The notes: generated from the letters alone by a model not told the origin. Numbered from the stretch's first letter, positions 1 through 6,101 are shown. The stretch: 6,101 nucleotides of DNA from an uncultured Bacteroidales bacterium (GCA_902803195.1 CADCOX010000064.1:1-6101); one strand, 5' to 3'. Translations and numbers: made by a program.

Positions 1-525
1 GTTGGCGTAGTGGTGGAGCGGAGCCTTGGCGACGCCGTCGGCACCGCGTGCCGTACCGCATGCCATGCGGAAGATGCCCTCGTCGGGGACCACGATCCAG
101 GCGTCGCCTGCCCTGTCATGCGCGATCTCGGACACCCAGTTGGTCATCTGCTGTCCGTCGGGGGCGGCCGTCTCGATGTGCCGGAAGCGGTCGGCACTGA
201 GGTCGTAGAGGAACACGCCTTGGTCGGTGCCGACCCACAGCAGGTGCCCTTGCTCGCGCTCCAGGGCCGAGATGTTTTGGTTGGCGGTTCCCGTGGCGGC
301 ATCGGCTACCTGAACGGTACGTATGGCGCGACCATCGTAGCGGCAGAGCCCGTTCTTCGTGCCCAGCCATACGAAGCCGAAGTCGTCCTGCGCGATGCTC
401 TTCACATTGTTCTGCGAGAGGCCCGCGCGACTGTCCACGATGAGGAAGCCGTCCTGCTGCGAGAGTGGCGTCGCGTGCAGGCTGACGAGGCTCAGCAGCA
501 GCGTAAGGAGTTGTCTTGGGTGCAT
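1..525 (-). CDS. Propeller-domain sensor, probable hybrid two-component system regulator (HTCS), N-terminal part only
   Basis: Reading the minus strand from the ATG at 525-523 gives 175 open codons running off the left edge, so the C-terminus is missing. Residues 1 to about 18 look like a signal peptide (basic start, then LLTLLLSLVSL). Three two-component-regulator propeller (Reg_prop) repeats follow: about 36-65 (GLSQNNVKSIAQDD then FGFVWLGTKNGLCRYDG), about 84-108 (LLWVGTDQGVFLYD) and about 131-154 (AWIVVPDEGIFRM). In Bacteroidota such repeats form the periplasmic sensor of HTCS proteins, which usually continue with a Y_Y_Y domain, a membrane helix, histidine kinase, receiver and AraC-type DNA-binding domain. 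None of these is in the window, so HTCS is inferred; a propeller protein with another output is possible. It is transcribed away from the fasciclin-SusC operon, the usual position for a local regulator of such a locus. The start is supported by the signal peptide and a -7 box about 20 bases upstream; no other in-frame start lies between that box and 525. Confidence 0.88.
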   Translation of the reverse strand, partial: MHPRQLLTLLLSLVSLHATPLSQQDGFLIVDSRAGLSQNNVKSIAQDDFGFVWLGTKNGLCRYDGRAIRTVQVADAATGTANQNISALEREQGHLLWVGTDQGVFLYDLSADRFRHIETAAPDGQQMTNWVSEIAHDRAGDAWIVVPDEGIFRMACGTARGADGVAKAPLHHYAN

Positions 526-544
526 AGTGTTTGCTTTTGCGATG

Positions 545-552
545 CAAAGATA
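545..552 (-). promoter_or_regulatory. Bacteroidales-type -7 promoter box for the propeller regulator
   Basis: The minus strand reads TATCTTTG here, an exact match to the TAnnTTTG box of the Bacteroidota primary sigma factor. No good TTTG -33 box sits at the expected 19-21 base distance. Transcription would start near base 538, leaving a leader of only about a dozen bases before the ATG at 525. There is no purine-rich ribosome binding site, which is normal in this phylum. Confidence 0.6.
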
Positions 553-581
553 CGAAAAAAATCCGTTCGACGCTCATCTCA

Positions 582-629
582 TCCCCAAAAAATTGCAGGG
601 CTCGCTGCTTCGTTTTAAGCATTTGGGGA
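582..629. repeat. Inverted repeat, 8-base perfect arms
   Basis: TCCCCAAA at 582-589 is the reverse complement of TTTGGGGA at 622-629, with a 32-base loop. The loop holds a smaller possible stem, GCAG 595-598 with CTGC 605-608. The repeat lies upstream of the regulator's -7 box and follows no gene end, so it is unlikely to be a terminator. It could be an operator or the edge of the structured block to its right. Confidence 0.5.
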
Positions 630-662
630 AAAAGGTGAAGCAAGCCTCGTCGTGAGTTCCTG

Positions 663-696
663 CATCGCTTGTTTCGTTTGCCTCCGAAACGAGATG
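663..696. repeat. Hairpin-forming inverted repeat
   Basis: GTTTCG at 671-676 pairs with CGAAAC at 685-690 across an 8-base loop. Outside this core, CATC at 663-666 can pair with GATG at 693-696, or the core can extend through CTT 668-670 with GAG 691-693 using one G-T wobble. No T-run follows on either strand, so it is not a typical intrinsic terminator. Confidence 0.5.
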
Positions 697-711
697 AACG
701 TTCCGCTTCGC

Positions 712-779
712 GAACTATTTCTGCCTCGTCGGGACGCGATTCAGCTGCCCGACGAGAAGTGCCTCTGCTTCGATAGTTC
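712..779. repeat. Nested inverted repeat, possible long stem-loop
   Basis: The inner arms are a perfect 9-base pair, CTCGTCGGG at 725-733 with CCCGACGAG at 748-756, enclosing 14 bases. They sit inside outer arms GAACTAT at 712-718 and ATAGTTC at 773-779. An alternative outer pairing is ATGAAC 694-699 with GTTCAT 776-781. GCTTCG also occurs twice, at 705-710 and 767-772. Nesting and alternative arms suggest an RNA fold or a decayed palindromic element; nothing in the sequence shows which strand, if either, is transcribed. Confidence 0.55.
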
Positions 780-871
780 ATGCCGAGAGAAGAAGGATGT
801 CTATCGTCAAAAACATTCGATGGAATGGACGAAAATTGAAGCATCCTCGCATCTCGCCTTATGACTTGCTA

Positions 872-894
872 CGAGGCGGGACTCTCCCGTTTCG
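872..894. repeat. Short tight hairpin
   Basis: CGGGA at 877-881 pairs with TCCCG at 885-889 around a 3-base loop. CGAGG at 872-876 extends the stem with TTTCG at 890-894, using two G-T wobbles, for about 10 pairs. Only three T follow the core on the plus strand and no gene ends upstream, so a terminator role is weakly supported at best. Confidence 0.45.
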
Positions 895-911
895 AGCTCA
901 CGACAAGGCCC

Positions 912-957
912 CATGATTCGCTATTGCCACTACGATAAAAGGCCATCAACAATCATG
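912..957. repeat. Inverted repeat, 7-base arms
   Basis: CATGATT at 912-918 and AATCATG at 951-957 are perfect reverse complements separated by 32 bases. This is the rightmost of the inverted repeats before the AT-rich upstream region of the operon. Arms this short could arise by chance, so confidence is limited. Confidence 0.35.
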
Positions 958-1063
958 AAAAGGTAAATGGTCAATTATCTCTGATAGTATATATTTTGGT
1001 CTTTTGGAGCATTTGTAGCAAAAAATTAATCAACCTGATAGATATGACAGCACGTATAAGCCG

Positions 1064-1071
1064 TATCTTTG
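1064..1071 (+). promoter_or_regulatory. Bacteroidales-type -7 promoter box for the fasciclin-SusC operon
   Basis: TATCTTTG is an exact TAnnTTTG match, and with the next two bases (CA) it repeats the ten-base string at the regulator's promoter. No TTTG -33 box lies 19-21 bases upstream, which would fit a promoter that depends on an activator such as the divergent HTCS. Transcription would begin near 1078, giving a leader of about 70 bases to the ATG at 1149. The bases just after the box can form a small bulged hairpin (1072-1079 with 1084-1090). Confidence 0.6.
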
Positions 1072-1140
1072 CAACACGAAAACTCGTTTGAACACGTCTA
1101 CAGGTCAACCTTTACTGTTGGATAAGCGAGTGAACGGGAC

Positions 1141-1187
1141 TGATATTCATGCAACACGAAAAAATGATATTCCTCATGCAACAACTT
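1141..1187 (+). repeat. Imperfect tandem duplication spanning the fasciclin gene start
   Basis: TGATATTC followed by ATGCAACA occurs at 1141-1156, and again at 1165-1172 plus 1176-1183 with three extra bases (CTC) between the two parts. Both copies place an in-frame ATG in the same context, at 1149 and 1176. A related 12-base string, GCAACACGAAAA, is present at 1151-1162 and exactly 80 bases upstream at 1071-1082, just after the -7 box. The duplication leaves the true translation start uncertain. Confidence 0.65.
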
Positions 1188-3791
1188 TTCCACCGCAGCC
1201 TGCGTCCGTGGCACTGCCAGCGCCTCGGGACTTGCGTGCTGTTGGCCCTGACGCTGGCGGGCTTGTCGTCGTGCCGCGACGACTACGCCTACGACAGCGA
1301 GGAGCCAACGTGGTTGGGAGCCAACATCTACGACTGGCTGCGCGCCGACGGCCACTACGCAACCTACCTGACGTTCATTGACCGTCTGTCCCTCGACGGC
1401 ACTCTCTCGCGCACGGGCAGCAAGACGCTCTTCCCCGCTACCGACGAAGCCTACGCACGCTACTTCAGTTCGCACGGCCTCGCGGGCTCATCGCCCATGG
1501 ACGTGGCTGGCGGCCTCACACACTCCGATGCCAACTATCTTTTCAATGCCTCGATGCTCAATATGGCCTATCTGGACAAGATGCTGGCCAACGTGCCTAA
1601 CTCCAACAGCGACGACGACGGCGAAGGTACGGCCGTCCTGCGTGATGCCTCGTCGACCATCTACGACCGCATCCAGCACTTCGATGCCGCCCGTCTGCCT
1701 GCCACCGAGTGGTGGACGCGTTTCGCCCAACGGGGTGGCATTTGGATAGCCGACAACGAGGCTCGTCCCGACGTCATCTTCACGCCCTCTTTTATGCAGA
1801 AACGCGGCATCACCCAAGCCGACTGGCAACTCATCGGCGGCGGCGCGCCCTACGAGGCAAAAGGTTTTTATGTTAATGGTTCGCGCGTACAGGAGGAGGC
1901 CAAGAACATTACCTGCAAGAACGGCTACCTCCATCTCGCCGACGAGGTGGTGACGCCCTTGCCCAATATGGCCGAACTCATCGAGGGGAACAGCTCCACC
2001 CGTACGTTCGCCCTGCTGATGAACAAGTTCTCGGCCCCCTACTACGATGCCGCCATCGATGCCACCGTGCGCGCCGACGAGATGAGCGGTTACGTTACCG
2101 ACTCGGTCTTCGTCCGTCGCTACTTCAACGACAATGCCTCAGGCGCCTGCACGCAGACGCCCCAACTGCCCGGGCGCGAGGCCCAAACGCTGACCGACGA
2201 CCGTCTGCTCTACTTCGACCCCGCCTACAACCGCCTCGGTGCCCCCACCGACATGGGCGTCATGTTCGTGCCTACCGACCAGGCCATGCGCGAATATTGG
2301 AACGCCGACGATGGTGCTTTCTTGCGCAAGGTCTACGGCACGTGGGACAACGTGCCCATCGACGTGCTCTGCAAGTTCATCAAGAACCACCAGCTCAAGT
2401 CGTTCGTCGGCTCGCTGCCCAACGACTGGGACAACCTGGCCGACCAGAAAGGCAACTTGATGTACATGAAGCGCGACTACATCGTGGGCACGGCTCAGGG
2501 TTGCAACGGACTCGTCTACTTCACCAACACCTGCTTCCCTCCCATCGACTACAAGTGCGCCTACGCCCCTACACTTACATCGCCCATCACGCGCGTCATG
2601 AAAGCCGCCATCGACGAGAATGACCAGTTGAAATTCCACCTCTACCTGCGCTCGTTGGAGAACCAATACAACCTGCTTGTGCCCACCGACTCGGCCGTGC
2701 GCTATTATGCCGAGCCCATCTCGTGGAGCATCTATGCCAACACGGGCGTCGACAACCGCGAGATATGGGGCTTCCGCGTGGGTGGCGACCGCATCCTGGC
2801 CGACGTCTACGCCGTCAACCCCGATGGCACGCGCGGCGCCTTCGAGCGCACCATCGGCACGTCCTCCTCCGACCAGAACCGCATTCAGAACCGCCTGCGC
2901 GACATCCTCGACATGCACATCGTAGTGGCCGACACCGAGGGCGAACCCATGTCGGGCTTCGTGGACGCTGGCGACAAGACATTCTACCTCACAAAAGGCG
3001 GCACCGTCATCCGTCGCGCCAGCGGCAACGGCCTCTCGACCCAGCTGGCGGGCGCCGGCGATGCCGAGCTCGGCCTGCCTGCCGCTCGCTTGGAGGACAG
3101 CATCTACGTGACGACCAACAGCCACACTTTCTTCATCGACCGCATCCTGCAGGACCCCATGCGCTCGGTCTACACGACGCTCCGCAGCGACCCTGCCTTC
3201 AGCCGCTTCTTTGAACTGCTGTTGGGCGACCCCGTCGTCTACGCCTACTTCAAGGACGACAAGGACGTGCAGCCTATCTTCGACGCGCAGACGACCGACC
3301 AGTCGAGCGGCGTAGGGCAAATCGTGACGTCGTTCAACAACTACCGCTACACCATCCTCGTGCCCACCAACGAGGCCATCGAAGCGGCCTTCCGTGCCGA
3401 TGCCAACCTCTGGACGTGGGAACAGATTCTGATGGAGGACGACCCCGCGGTGAAGAAAGCCCGCTGCCTCTACCTGCTCAACTTCCTGCGCTTCCATTTC
3501 ATTGATGGTGCCGTGCCTGTGGGCACTGGCTCTTGGACGCGTACTTATTATACAGGCGCACGCCGCGCCAACGGACAGTTCATCCCCGTTACCATCCAAT
3601 CTGCCGACGACGACCTCACCTTCGGTACCGAAGCTGCTGCGAAGGTGGTGACCGCAAATCCCGCTTTATATAACGTATGGGCGCGCGACCTTATAGTGGA
3701 TAATAAAGACCCCCAGAAGGCTGGCAATATCCTGGCTTCCAACCGAGCCGTGATCCATGTCGTAGACCGCGTAGCACCCTATAACAAATGA
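1149..3791 (+). CDS. Fasciclin (FAS1)-domain surface lipoprotein, 880 residues
   Basis: This is a multi-FAS1 lipoprotein of the kind found beside SusC genes in Bacteroidota. The signal peptide ends in the lipobox LSSC with Cys42 as lipid site. The next residues are RDD, close to the K-(D/E)2 lipoprotein export signal, so display on the cell surface is likely. Four FAS1-like segments are inferred, at about 58-269, 273-475, 478-670 and 673-877. Each has the conserved FAS1 motif: LFPATD 94-99, FVPTD 373-377, LVPTD 510-514 and LVPTN 737-741. Segments two to four also keep a histidine in the FAS1 YH-like position (414, 590, 783), and the last ends in IHVVDRV, a typical FAS1 closing strand. FAS1 domains mediate adhesion or ligand binding; the ligand here is unknown and no catalytic domain is visible. 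The ATG at 1149 gives a long 42-residue signal peptide, while the ATG at 1176 (Met10) gives a more usual 33. The stop overlaps the SusC start, implying co-transcription. Confidence 0.92.
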   Translation: MQHEKMIFLMQQLFHRSLRPWHCQRLGTCVLLALTLAGLSSCRDDYAYDSEEPTWLGANIYDWLRADGHYATYLTFIDRLSLDGTLSRTGSKTLFPATDEAYARYFSSHGLAGSSPMDVAGGLTHSDANYLFNASMLNMAYLDKMLANVPNSNSDDDGEGTAVLRDASSTIYDRIQHFDAARLPATEWWTRFAQRGGIWIADNEARPDVIFTPSFMQKRGITQADWQLIGGGAPYEAKGFYVNGSRVQEEAKNITCKNGYLHLADEVVTPLPNMAELIEGNSSTRTFALLMNKFSAPYYDAAIDATVRADEMSGYVTDSVFVRRYFNDNASGACTQTPQLPGREAQTLTDDRLLYFDPAYNRLGAPTDMGVMFVPTDQAMREYWNADDGAFLRKVYGTWDNVPIDVLCKFIKNHQLKSFVGSLPNDWDNLADQKGNLMYMKRDYIVGTAQGCNGLVYFTNTCFPPIDYKCAYAPTLTSPITRVMKAAIDENDQLKFHLYLRSLENQYNLLVPTDSAVRYYAEPISWSIYANTGVDNREIWGFRVGGDRILADVYAVNPDGTRGAFERTIGTSSSDQNRIQNRLRDILDMHIVVADTEGEPMSGFVDAGDKTFYLTKGGTVIRRASGNGLSTQLAGAGDAELGLPAARLEDSIYVTTNSHTFFIDRILQDPMRSVYTTLRSDPAFSRFFELLLGDPVVYAYFKDDKDVQPIFDAQTTDQSSGVGQIVTSFNNYRYTILVPTNEAIEAAFRADANLWTWEQILMEDDPAVKKARCLYLLNFLRFHFIDGAVPVGTGSWTRTYYTGARRANGQFIPVTIQSADDDLTFGTEAAAKVVTANPALYNVWARDLIVDNKDPQKAGNILASNRAVIHVVDRVAPYNK

Positions 3792-6101
3792 AGACAGCCA
3801 TGAAGAATAGACTCTTTATCATACTATTGCTCGCAACTTGTACCCTATGCCTGCAAGCGCAGACAATTATTACCGGTCGCGTCATCGGCGACGATGAGCC
3901 GGAGGGATTAATTGCAGCTTCGGTAGCCGAGCAGGATAAGAACGGACGTATCCTCACGGCTGTGCAGACCGATTTCAATGGAAATTACTCTATTCAGGTA
4001 AAGTCCACCGAAAACGACCTCCTGTTCAGCTACGTGGGCTATACGAAACAGGTCGTTCCCATGCGTGGACAACGCCGGATAAACGTGACGCTGAAGGCCC
4101 AGAACGTCATGACCGAATTGGTCGTTAAGGCGACCAAGACCGTTGCATCGGGCGGCTTGGCCGTACCCGAACGCGAGTATACCGGTGCCATGCAACGTTT
4201 CTCGACCGAGAAACTCGAAGGGATGTCCATCACCAGCATTGACGATGCGCTGCAGGGTCGCATCGCCGGCCTCGACATCGTGGCCAACTCGGGCGACTTG
4301 GGTAGCGGAACAACCATGCGCATACGTGGCATCACCAGCATCAACAGCAACAACGAGCCCCTCATCTTGGTCAACAACATCCCATTTGAGAGCAACACCG
4401 AAGGATTCGATTTCGCCAATGCCGACAATGAACAGTTCGCCAACCTGCTATGCATCAGCCCCGATGACATTGCAGAGGTGACGGTGCTGAAGGACGGTGC
4501 GGCTTGTGCCATCTGGGGCTCACGCGGCGCCAACGGCGTCATCAACATCACGACCAAGAAAGGCGCTACGGGGCCTACCCGCGCGACCTATAGCTACCGC
4601 CTGTCTGGGAACTGGCAGCCCATGGGAGCGCCCCTGCTCAATGGCGATGAGTACACGATGCTGATGAAGCAAGCTTATTTCAACGCCTACCGCCAAGACG
4701 TCAACATCCCCGAGTACAGCTACGACCGCCAACAGTTCCTTGCCGCTTATGGCACGGCGGCCGACTACCACAACTTCACGCAGAACACCGACTGGGTGGA
4801 TGCAGTTCGGCAAACAGGCTGGACGCACGACCATCTCATCTCCATACAAGGTGGCGGTGAGCGCGCCCGTTTCCGAACATCGCTCGGCTACTACAAGCAG
4901 ACGGGCACAGTCATCGGGCAAGGGCTACGCCGCTTCACGGGCAACATGAATCTTGAGTATAACGTCTCCAGTCGCCTCATGTTCGCCTCTGAGTTCGGCC
5001 TGACCTACACCGACAACGACCGCAACTACAGCGACGGCTCTGTCGCTGGCCTGCTGAGCATCGCTTATACGAAGATGCCGAATGCCAGCATCTATCGCCG
5101 CGATGCCAATGACGCCGCCACCGACGAGTTCTTCAACATCGCCCAGCGTTCAGTGCTGAACGCCGACCAGAAGGACCTGGCGAACCCCATAGCCATCGCG
5201 CGTCTGGCCACATATCAGCAGACCGACATGCGCATCATGCCGACGCTGCGCCTGCGCTACGACTTCCTCGACCCCGACGACGACGGACGCCTGCGCTATC
5301 AGGCCTACGTCAGATTCGACTCCGAGAACGTCCGCGATGCCAAGTTCCGTCCTCGCGAGACGTCTACGCGTTTGTGGACCGACGGCGCCGTTAACCGCAG
5401 CTACCAGCGCGAAAGCGAGGCCATGACTATTTACACTGACCACAACTTGACATGGGTGCCGCGTTTGAACAACGATCACAGTCTCATGCTCTATGCCTCA
5501 TGGCAGATGGATGTCAGCCACAGCCAGATACAGCAGTTCGAGCGCTACGGCCTCCCCTCGACGATGGCCACGGACGTCGCCGCTGGCGGTCACGTCGTGC
5601 CCGAGTCATTCTATAGTGCCAAGAACCGAGGCCGCAACATGGCCTACCTCGTCAATGGTCATTACATGCTGCTCGACCGGTATATTCTTGATGCCAGCGC
5701 TCGTTGGGATGGTAGTAGTCGCTTTGGTCAAGACCACCGATGGGGCTTTTTCCCTTCGGTATCGGGCAAATGGATCTTCACGAGCGAACCGTGGATGAGG
5801 CGTGCGGCCGACAAATGGCTCTCAGAAGGTAGTCTGCGCGTGGGATGGGGCATAACAGGCAATCGGCCCGACCGTGAATACCTCTATTTCAGCCGGTACG
5901 ACAGCTATGGCTCCAACTACATCGACCTCCCGACCATCAAACCTGCTAGTCTGCAACTGAGCAACCTGCGGTGGGAACGTTCGTCGAGCCTCAACGTAGG
6001 CTTGGAACTGAACATCTTCGACTATCGCTATCGTCTGGTGGTGAACGCTTACCACCGTCGCACGGCCGACCTGCTCTTCGCCAACCAAACAATCCCGTCG
6101 A
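3788..6101 (+). CDS. SusC/RagA-family TonB-linked outer-membrane receptor, N-terminal part only
   Basis: The frame is open for 771 codons from the ATG at 3788 and runs off the right edge. Family members are usually around 1,000 residues or more, so the end of the barrel is missing. Residues 1 to about 24 are a signal peptide (FIILLLATCTLCLQA). About 26-105 is a carboxypeptidase-regulatory-like domain (ITGRVIGDD, then FNGNYSI and LLFSYVGYTKQVV). A TonB-box-like stretch TELVVKATK lies at 109-117. The plug follows at about 130-265 (DALQGRIAGLDIV, MRIRGITSI) and ends in the SusC signature VLKDGAACAIWGSRGANG at 233-250, then VINITTKKG. The remainder has alternating aromatic and polar strands typical of the barrel. 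There is no STN domain, which argues against control through an anti-sigma factor. It would import an unknown, probably glycan, ligand with TonB energy. The start overlaps the fasciclin stop by 4 bases; Met5 (ATG at 3800) is an alternative start. Confidence 0.95.
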   Translation, partial: MKTAMKNRLFIILLLATCTLCLQAQTIITGRVIGDDEPEGLIAASVAEQDKNGRILTAVQTDFNGNYSIQVKSTENDLLFSYVGYTKQVVPMRGQRRINVTLKAQNVMTELVVKATKTVASGGLAVPEREYTGAMQRFSTEKLEGMSITSIDDALQGRIAGLDIVANSGDLGSGTTMRIRGITSINSNNEPLILVNNIPFESNTEGFDFANADNEQFANLLCISPDDIAEVTVLKDGAACAIWGSRGANGVINITTKKGATGPTRATYSYRLSGNWQPMGAPLLNGDEYTMLMKQAYFNAYRQDVNIPEYSYDRQQFLAAYGTAADYHNFTQNTDWVDAVRQTGWTHDHLISIQGGGERARFRTSLGYYKQTGTVIGQGLRRFTGNMNLEYNVSSRLMFASEFGLTYTDNDRNYSDGSVAGLLSIAYTKMPNASIYRRDANDAATDEFFNIAQRSVLNADQKDLANPIAIARLATYQQTDMRIMPTLRLRYDFLDPDDDGRLRYQAYVRFDSENVRDAKFRPRETSTRLWTDGAVNRSYQRESEAMTIYTDHNLTWVPRLNNDHSLMLYASWQMDVSHSQIQQFERYGLPSTMATDVAAGGHVVPESFYSAKNRGRNMAYLVNGHYMLLDRYILDASARWDGSSRFGQDHRWGFFPSVSGKWIFTSEPWMRRAADKWLSEGSLRVGWGITGNRPDREYLYFSRYDSYGSNYIDLPTIKPASLQLSNLRWERSSSLNVGLELNIFDYRYRLVVNAYHRRTADLLFANQTIPS

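Larger units (their letters stand above)
526..1148. other. Divergent intergenic region of 623 bases between the regulator and the fasciclin gene
   Basis: I see no convincing gene here. The open frames (for example 652-864 on the plus strand, and the minus-strand frame coming down from 844) lack domain-like sequence or a plausible start context. The part from 580 to 900 holds several inverted and direct repeats, listed separately, including the 9-base direct repeat GCCTCGTCG at 644-652 and 723-731. From about 950 to 1060 the DNA becomes AT-rich and probably contains the upstream control region of the operon. It includes a CTGATAG direct repeat (981-987 and 1035-1041) and the tandem TTTTGG at 994-999 and 1002-1007. 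Each end carries a -7 box pointing outward. The natural role is shared regulatory DNA for the regulator and the operon. Confidence 0.7.

Noticed and set aside
10..618. 202-codon plus-strand open frame at the left edge
   Set aside because: It is the antisense shadow of the propeller regulator and continues into repeat-containing intergenic DNA; the residue composition is not protein-like.
116..844. 242-codon minus-strand open frame overlapping the regulator and the intergenic region
   Set aside because: Its left half reads the regulator gene in the wrong frame, and the product is rich in Arg and Pro without recognisable domains. The true minus-strand frame begins at 525 and shows a signal peptide and Reg_prop repeats.
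652..864. 70-codon plus-strand open frame in the intergenic region
   Set aside because: It lies across the inverted-repeat block, has no promoter or start context that I can see, and has no recognisable protein features. I cannot exclude a small peptide but see nothing to support one.
872..894. Hairpin considered as an intrinsic terminator
   Set aside because: Only three T follow the core stem and no gene ends upstream on the plus strand. On the minus strand it would lie upstream, not downstream, of the regulator.
954..965. ATGAAAAGG as a start codon for a gene upstream of the fasciclin lipoprotein
   Set aside because: The frame stops immediately at TAA, leaving a three-codon peptide.
991..1015. 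Several TTTG strings as -7 or -33 promoter elements
   Set aside because: None has TA four bases upstream to make TAnnTTTG. They lie about 50 bases or more before the real -7 box at 1064, too far to be its -33 element.
2139..3599. 486-codon open frame on the minus strand inside the fasciclin gene
   Set aside because: It is opposite a clearly recognised gene. Its product is a repetitive run of Val, Gly, Ala, Asp and Arg with no domain signature, as expected from the antisense of GC-rich coding DNA.

Overview
The window reads as a polysaccharide-utilisation-type (Sus-like) locus from a member of the Bacteroidota, most likely the order Bacteroidales. Four things point there: a SusC/RagA TonB-dependent receptor with a carboxypeptidase-like N-terminal domain, a large multi-FAS1 lipoprotein with a Bacteroidota-style surface-export motif after the lipid cysteine, a sensor built from two-component-regulator propeller repeats, and two exact matches to the Bacteroidales -7 promoter box TAnnTTTG. 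Coding DNA is GC-rich (by eye well above half G+C) and the intergenic DNA is poorer. I cannot name the genus from the sequence.

Layout: (1) bases 1-525, minus strand: the first 175 residues of a secreted or periplasmic propeller-domain regulator, probably a hybrid two-component system (HTCS), whose C-terminal part lies beyond the left edge. (2) bases 526-1148: a 623-base divergent intergenic region with a -7 box for each flanking gene, a run of nested inverted repeats between about 582 and 957, and an imperfect tandem duplication at the start of the next gene. (3) bases 1149-3791, plus strand: an 880-residue lipoprotein with four recognisable fasciclin (FAS1)-type segments. (4) bases 3788 to the right edge, plus strand: the first 771 residues of a SusC/RagA outer-membrane transporter, overlapping the fasciclin gene by 4 bases (ATGA).

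Working model, inferred: the divergent HTCS senses a breakdown product in the periplasm and switches on the fasciclin-SusC operon. SusC imports a glycan or other nutrient through the outer membrane with TonB energy, and the surface FAS1 lipoprotein serves as an adhesion or binding partner. No SusD, glycoside hydrolase or other enzyme is visible, so the substrate cannot be inferred. No RNA genes, CRISPR arrays, insertion sequences or attachment sites were recognised. The least explained parts are the structured intergenic DNA, the duplicated start region of the fasciclin gene, and the function of the fasciclin-SusC pairing.
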